Shown here in pieces: positions 21,158-24,490 of a stretch of 24,490 nucleotides of DNA. The position numbers and the translations under genes were made by a program. Position 1 is the stretch's first letter. Each line of letters starts with the position of its first letter. The DNA comes from UMGS1387 sp045539625. GTDB lineage: Bacteria; Bacillota; Clostridia; Oscillospirales; CAG-382. Location: the NCBI GenBank assembly GCA_045539625.1, contig JAZQFS010000017.1, forward strand, positions 1-24,490. The letters are read 5' to 3'. The notes under the pieces were generated by a model. That model saw only the letters and a program-made list of their open reading frames with translations, did no database searches and had not been told where the DNA came from.

Positions 21158-23029
21158 CTAAACACCCTCAAACTCAGACTCATCGACAACAGTAATCTTG
21201 GTCTTTATCATACGGTCAAAATACATCGTATCCACAACGCCCTGAACCTTGTCCTCGTTCTTTAAGATGTAGTCGCAAGCTTGTGCTGCATACTTTTCGG
21301 CAAGCACCTTGTCATTGTCCAGCCTTGCAAGTATTTGCTTACCTACAGGAATATATGCTTTTCTGTGATGCTCCAGATATTCCCAGGATTTTCTCTGACA
21401 ATTGTCCGCAATATCCTTATGTTTTTCTGTTTCTTTACCAAAGTTTTCCATTAGAGCTATCGCACGCTCCACCTTTTTGCGGTGCTCTTCCCTGTCAAAA
21501 GCCTTCTGACAGCGAAGCACTCCTATATCAAAGGCATCTGAAAGTGCCGAGAAATATCCGCAAAGCATATCCACGGCATCTTCGCCGAAGGCTGCTCCAT
21601 ACAGCTTGCGGCGGATATCTTCAAATTCGGTCTTATCATTCCACAGTGTCTTTGCCATAACGGTCATGGCAAGAGATGTGGGAAAAGCATTTCTCTGAAG
21701 CTGACAGGAAATAAATCCGTTCATACCAAGTGACGATAGGCTCTTGATGTCACTGCTTATTATCCTTGAGATGCCTTCTGAGCCTGCATCAAGAACATGA
21801 TCCCACATAAGGTGGTAGTCAAAGTCCACGCAGTCGCCGCCATACTTCTTTTTCCAGGCATAAAGATATGCAAGATTTTTGTCAACGGAATTGCACTCCT
21901 TATGGCTGAAGCTGTTTATCTCATATTCGGGAATTTCCTTGATTCTGTATTCCGACGGAAATGATGAGTGATAATTTCTGCAGATGGGTGCAAACAGTAA
22001 CATTGTGTTATCCTGATTTTTCACTTCCGTAAGCTTTGGAGGGTGTGATGTGTTATACCCAAGAAGGAATATAACCTTAGTTTTAAGTCCTTCCTTTGCA
22101 AGGGTATCGGTAACATCATTTACCAATGTTACGTAATGGTCGGAATAAGTCCCTTTTGCACATCGGGGACATTCACAAGTATTGTTAAAGTAGTCGCCCA
22201 GCCAGAAATGTACAACATCAACATAAGGGTGATTATGCACGTAGTCCACAACAGCCTTTACTATGGTGCTTCTGACATAAGAGTCTGAGTAACAAAGCTG
22301 GGTATAAAGAGCGGTATTCTTCCACACCTTTCTCTCACCGTTTACAAGTGCGCATATGTTTTCATACTCTTTCGGGAAATTTTCCTGCTCATACCAGCCA
22401 TTGTCGGAAATTCCGAAAGGAAAACAGGTCCAGCCGTGCCCCATAGTATGGAGAAGAAGTCCTCTTTTCTTGATTTCTTCTGTCATAGTATCCATATATT
22501 CCAAAGTCTTTGCCTCATCGTGTGCTTCGGCTTGCTTATATGGATTTCTCATATGAGAATACCATCGGTCAAAGAACACGTGGGGAAGGCTGAACTGGAT
22601 ATAGTAGCTGTTAAAGCCCACTTTTGGCAGCCATTCTATCATATCAAGTACATTTTCTATACTGACAGCACCTTCGATGCACATAGTACGGTGACGTCTT
22701 GATGCTTTTTCCGAGATAAAAACGTCTTTCGCCGCCGTTTCATTGGGGTACACCGTTCCGTCCTTACCGGGACGCACAAAGGTAACGCCCCATTCAGAAA
22801 AAAGTCTGTATACTCCAAACAGGATACTTCTCTCATTCGTGCCTGCTATGTGGCCTTTTTTGTCCTTGACATTTATCTCGTATGCATCGTCAAAGAAAGG
22901 ATCCTCAACTTCCGTTTTTACCCCAAAATCGGAAAGAAGCCCCAGCTTTATATCGGCACAAATGCCCAGCCTTGAAAGGTATTTATCAAGCTCTGTTTGG
23001 GTAAATTCTCTTGTGTTAAAGCTTTTCAT
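21158..23029 (-). CDS. DUF4838 glycoside-hydrolase-like protein, 623 aa
   Basis: The start ATG has AAGGA nine bases upstream. Residues ~1-110 form a GH20-like/alpha-glucuronidase-like N-terminal domain (GTNERSILFGVYRLFSEWGV). The DUF4838 TIM-barrel region spans ~120-450, with the landmarks FWLGDYFNNTCECPRC (~275-290), FAPICRNYHSS and DFDYHLMWDHVLDAGSEGIS. The C-terminal ~170 residues are helical. It has no signal peptide, so a cytoplasmic role on imported or biosynthetic glycans is likely. It is last in an operon behind an SGNH hydrolase, 36 bases downstream. The catalytic glutamate cannot be named confidently from sequence alone. Confidence 0.8.
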   Translation of the reverse strand: MKSFNTREFTQTELDKYLSRLGICADIKLGLLSDFGVKTEVEDPFFDDAYEINVKDKKGHIAGTNERSILFGVYRLFSEWGVTFVRPGKDGTVYPNETAAKDVFISEKASRRHRTMCIEGAVSIENVLDMIEWLPKVGFNSYYIQFSLPHVFFDRWYSHMRNPYKQAEAHDEAKTLEYMDTMTEEIKKRGLLLHTMGHGWTCFPFGISDNGWYEQENFPKEYENICALVNGERKVWKNTALYTQLCYSDSYVRSTIVKAVVDYVHNHPYVDVVHFWLGDYFNNTCECPRCAKGTYSDHYVTLVNDVTDTLAKEGLKTKVIFLLGYNTSHPPKLTEVKNQDNTMLLFAPICRNYHSSFPSEYRIKEIPEYEINSFSHKECNSVDKNLAYLYAWKKKYGGDCVDFDYHLMWDHVLDAGSEGISRIISSDIKSLSSLGMNGFISCQLQRNAFPTSLAMTVMAKTLWNDKTEFEDIRRKLYGAAFGEDAVDMLCGYFSALSDAFDIGVLRCQKAFDREEHRKKVERAIALMENFGKETEKHKDIADNCQRKSWEYLEHHRKAYIPVGKQILARLDNDKVLAEKYAAQACDYILKNEDKVQGVVDTMYFDRMIKTKITVVDESEFEGV

Positions 23030-23065
23030 ACTTTTTTTCCTTTTTTCTGTATACCGTTATGACAA

Positions 23066-23734
23066 TCAAAGCGCTTCAAGAAAACGCTTCAGCTTATGTG
23101 CAATAACCGCATTACCGTTATCGTTGGGGTGAAGCCCGTCGGGCACATACTTTTCTTTAATCTGAGGAATTTCCGGCTGAAGTCCGCTTTCGGCATACAA
23201 ATCAAGTACAGGCAATGAGTAATACTCTGCAACCTCACGTATTATGTCAACATATTCCTTAAGAATACCGTACTGACCTTTCGGCTTCAAAGGAATATTT
23301 CTTTCACCGCAACGGTGAAGAGGCGTCATAATAACAATGGGTTTTCCAAGATACTTTTTAACGAGTCCCGAAAACAGTACATGGCAGGCACCGTAAAAGG
23401 TATCGGCAGTTCTGTCATCAAAAGTACCTAAGTCCGCATCGCCGTGACCGAAGTCGTTTGTTCCGCCGAAAACCACAACAGCATCCGCATCGTCATCCAT
23501 TTTTTCAAATCTTTCGCAAAAAGAATTTACGTCAACATAACCGTCCTTAGGTCTTACGTCTGAGCCCTTCTGCAACGCAAATCTTGTTGCGCTGATTCCA
23601 TAGTTTCTTGCCTCGGCAAGTCCTGCTTCATTTTTAAGCACTGCGTGGTAAACAGTTCTTGTCTTATCGCTGGCACCTACGCCTTCTGTTATGCTGTCGC
23701 CAAGAAAATTTATTTTCAATCCTTCAAGTTTCAT
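23066..23734 (-). CDS. SGNH/GDSL-family hydrolase, 222 aa
   Basis: All four blocks are present. Block I is GDSITEG with Ser14, block II NYGIS with Gly46, block III GGTND with Asn93 and block V DGLHPND with Asp199 and His202. It has GAGG seven bases before the ATG and no signal peptide. Such enzymes remove or transfer O-acetyl groups on sugars. The gene is 24 bases after the asparagine-synthase-like gene and ahead of the DUF4838 gene. Together they suggest processing of an acetylated glycan. Confidence 0.9.
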   Translation of the reverse strand: MKLEGLKINFLGDSITEGVGASDKTRTVYHAVLKNEAGLAEARNYGISATRFALQKGSDVRPKDGYVDVNSFCERFEKMDDDADAVVVFGGTNDFGHGDADLGTFDDRTADTFYGACHVLFSGLVKKYLGKPIVIMTPLHRCGERNIPLKPKGQYGILKEYVDIIREVAEYYSLPVLDLYAESGLQPEIPQIKEKYVPDGLHPNDNGNAVIAHKLKRFLEAL

Positions 23735-23758
23735 TAATATACCTCTTTTTCATCTCGG

Positions 23759-24490
23759 TTATCTTTTTACAAAATATTCCTCATACCACACAAGGAAGGT
23801 ATAAATTGTCCACACCTTGCGCCAGTTATCGGAGTTTCCGCCGATATATTCGTCAAATATTGCCTGTATTTCGTCAACATTAAAGAATTTTTCCGCAATT
23901 TCACTGTTAAAGAGACGTCTTACGTCACCGTTATACCTTTCGTCCGCCATCCACATTCTGATGGGCACAACAAAGCCAAGCTTCTTACGAAAAGCAATTT
24001 CTTCGGGAAGTACCTTTGCCGCCGCCGTCCGAAGCACCAGCTTATTATGCTCCCCTCCTATTTTGCAGTCTGAAGGCATACGTGATGCTATGTCAAACAC
24101 TCTTAAATCCGTAAGCGGCATACGCACCTCAAGTCCTGCGGCACGGCTCATTTTATCAACGTTGAGGTAAATATCACCTTCAAGCCATACCTGTATGTCA
24201 ACGTCTGACATTTTTGACAGAGGATCAAGTCCTTCATTTTCCTCGTAAATACTTTTCACAAGGTCAATGGGAAGAAATTCGGCAATATAATTCTTCATTA
24301 TTTTCTGCTTTTCTTCTTCCTTCATAATGTTAGTGTTGCCAACATAGAAGGTCTTAAGGTTATCTCCGTAACGCTCGGCGTTTCTGTACATATTATAACC
24401 GCCGAAAAATTCATCTGCGCCTTCACCCGAATAGCAGATTTTCGTTCCCTTTGCCGTAGCAATACAGCCAAGTGCAAACGCCACCGCCGA
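23759..24490 (-). CDS. Asparagine synthase (glutamine-hydrolysing)-like protein, 3' part
   Basis: The frame enters from the right window edge; the GTG at 24484 is an internal valine (SAVAFALGC). What remains is the C-terminal ~243 residues of the synthetase domain: YSGEGADEFFGGYNMY (ATP/aspartate site), YLNVDKMSRAAGLEVRMPLT and KLGFVVPIRMW, all standard AsnB landmarks. The glutaminase half lies outside. Standing in an operon with SGNH and glycan-hydrolase-like genes, it may be one of the AsnB paralogues that amidate sugars or other metabolites rather than a housekeeping enzyme. Confidence 0.9.
   Translation of the reverse strand, partial: SAVAFALGCIATAKGTKICYSGEGADEFFGGYNMYRNAERYGDNLKTFYVGNTNIMKEEEKQKIMKNYIAEFLPIDLVKSIYEENEGLDPLSKMSDVDIQVWLEGDIYLNVDKMSRAAGLEVRMPLTDLRVFDIASRMPSDCKIGGEHNKLVLRTAAAKVLPEEIAFRKKLGFVVPIRMWMADERYNGDVRRLFNSEIAEKFFNVDEIQAIFDEYIGGNSDNWRKVWTIYTFLVWYEEYFVKR

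Overview
The window looks like chromosomal DNA of an AT-rich, Gram-positive Clostridia member, probably an Oscillospiraceae/Ruminococcaceae-type gut bacterium. The evidence is strong AGGAGG-type ribosome binding sites, an SLH-anchored surface protein, InlB-type repeats, a WbsX/GH99-like glycan gene set and sigma-A style promoters. No rRNA, tRNA, CRISPR array or complete insertion sequence is visible.

Bases 1-2409 are an accessory, decaying strip on the + strand. It holds the end of a four-helix-bundle gene, two small hypothetical genes, a strikingly palindromic repeat, and an XRE-type regulator killed by an in-frame stop. A 175-208 bp part of the repeat recurs 12 kb away at 13159-13333. Bases 2406-3389 carry an AraC-family regulator with a consensus promoter and a terminator.

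Bases 3533-12954 (- strand) are a surface-glycan unit. It has a 366-aa GH99/WbsX-like enzyme, a 37-aa peptide gene, a ~1010-aa secreted InlB-repeat protein and a ~1584-aa SLH + GH99-like + beta-sandwich protein. The GH99 gene and the peptide-led operon share a 31-bp promoter-proximal motif (27 of 31 identical), a good candidate binding site for the AraC regulator.

Bases 13417-20860 (- strand) are the highlight: an RNA-repair island. In transcription order it encodes a polynucleotide-kinase-like P-loop protein, a Thg1-like 3'-5' RNA polymerase, two WYL-domain proteins, a terminator, a ~1.05-kb non-coding stretch, a DUF2828 (Ro60-like, vWA MIDAS) protein and the RNA ligase RtcB. I read the non-coding stretch as a tandem array of at least eight structured RNA modules. 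Each is closed by its own 8-11 bp terminal helix and most carry an ACAGCAA-like motif right after the 5' strand of that helix. Two further hairpins share a 29-nt core. Helix sequences differ between modules but keep pairing, and G-U pairs place the RNAs on the - strand, the same strand as the genes. By analogy with known Ro60/Y-RNA/RtcB operons these are probably Y-RNA-like RNAs handled by the DUF2828 protein; the repair enzymes suggest a kinase + reverse-direction polymerase + ligase pathway for broken RNA.

Bases 21158-24490 (- strand) are an operon of an asparagine-synthase-like protein (truncated by the window edge), an SGNH hydrolase and a DUF4838 glycoside-hydrolase-like protein, ended by a clear terminator.
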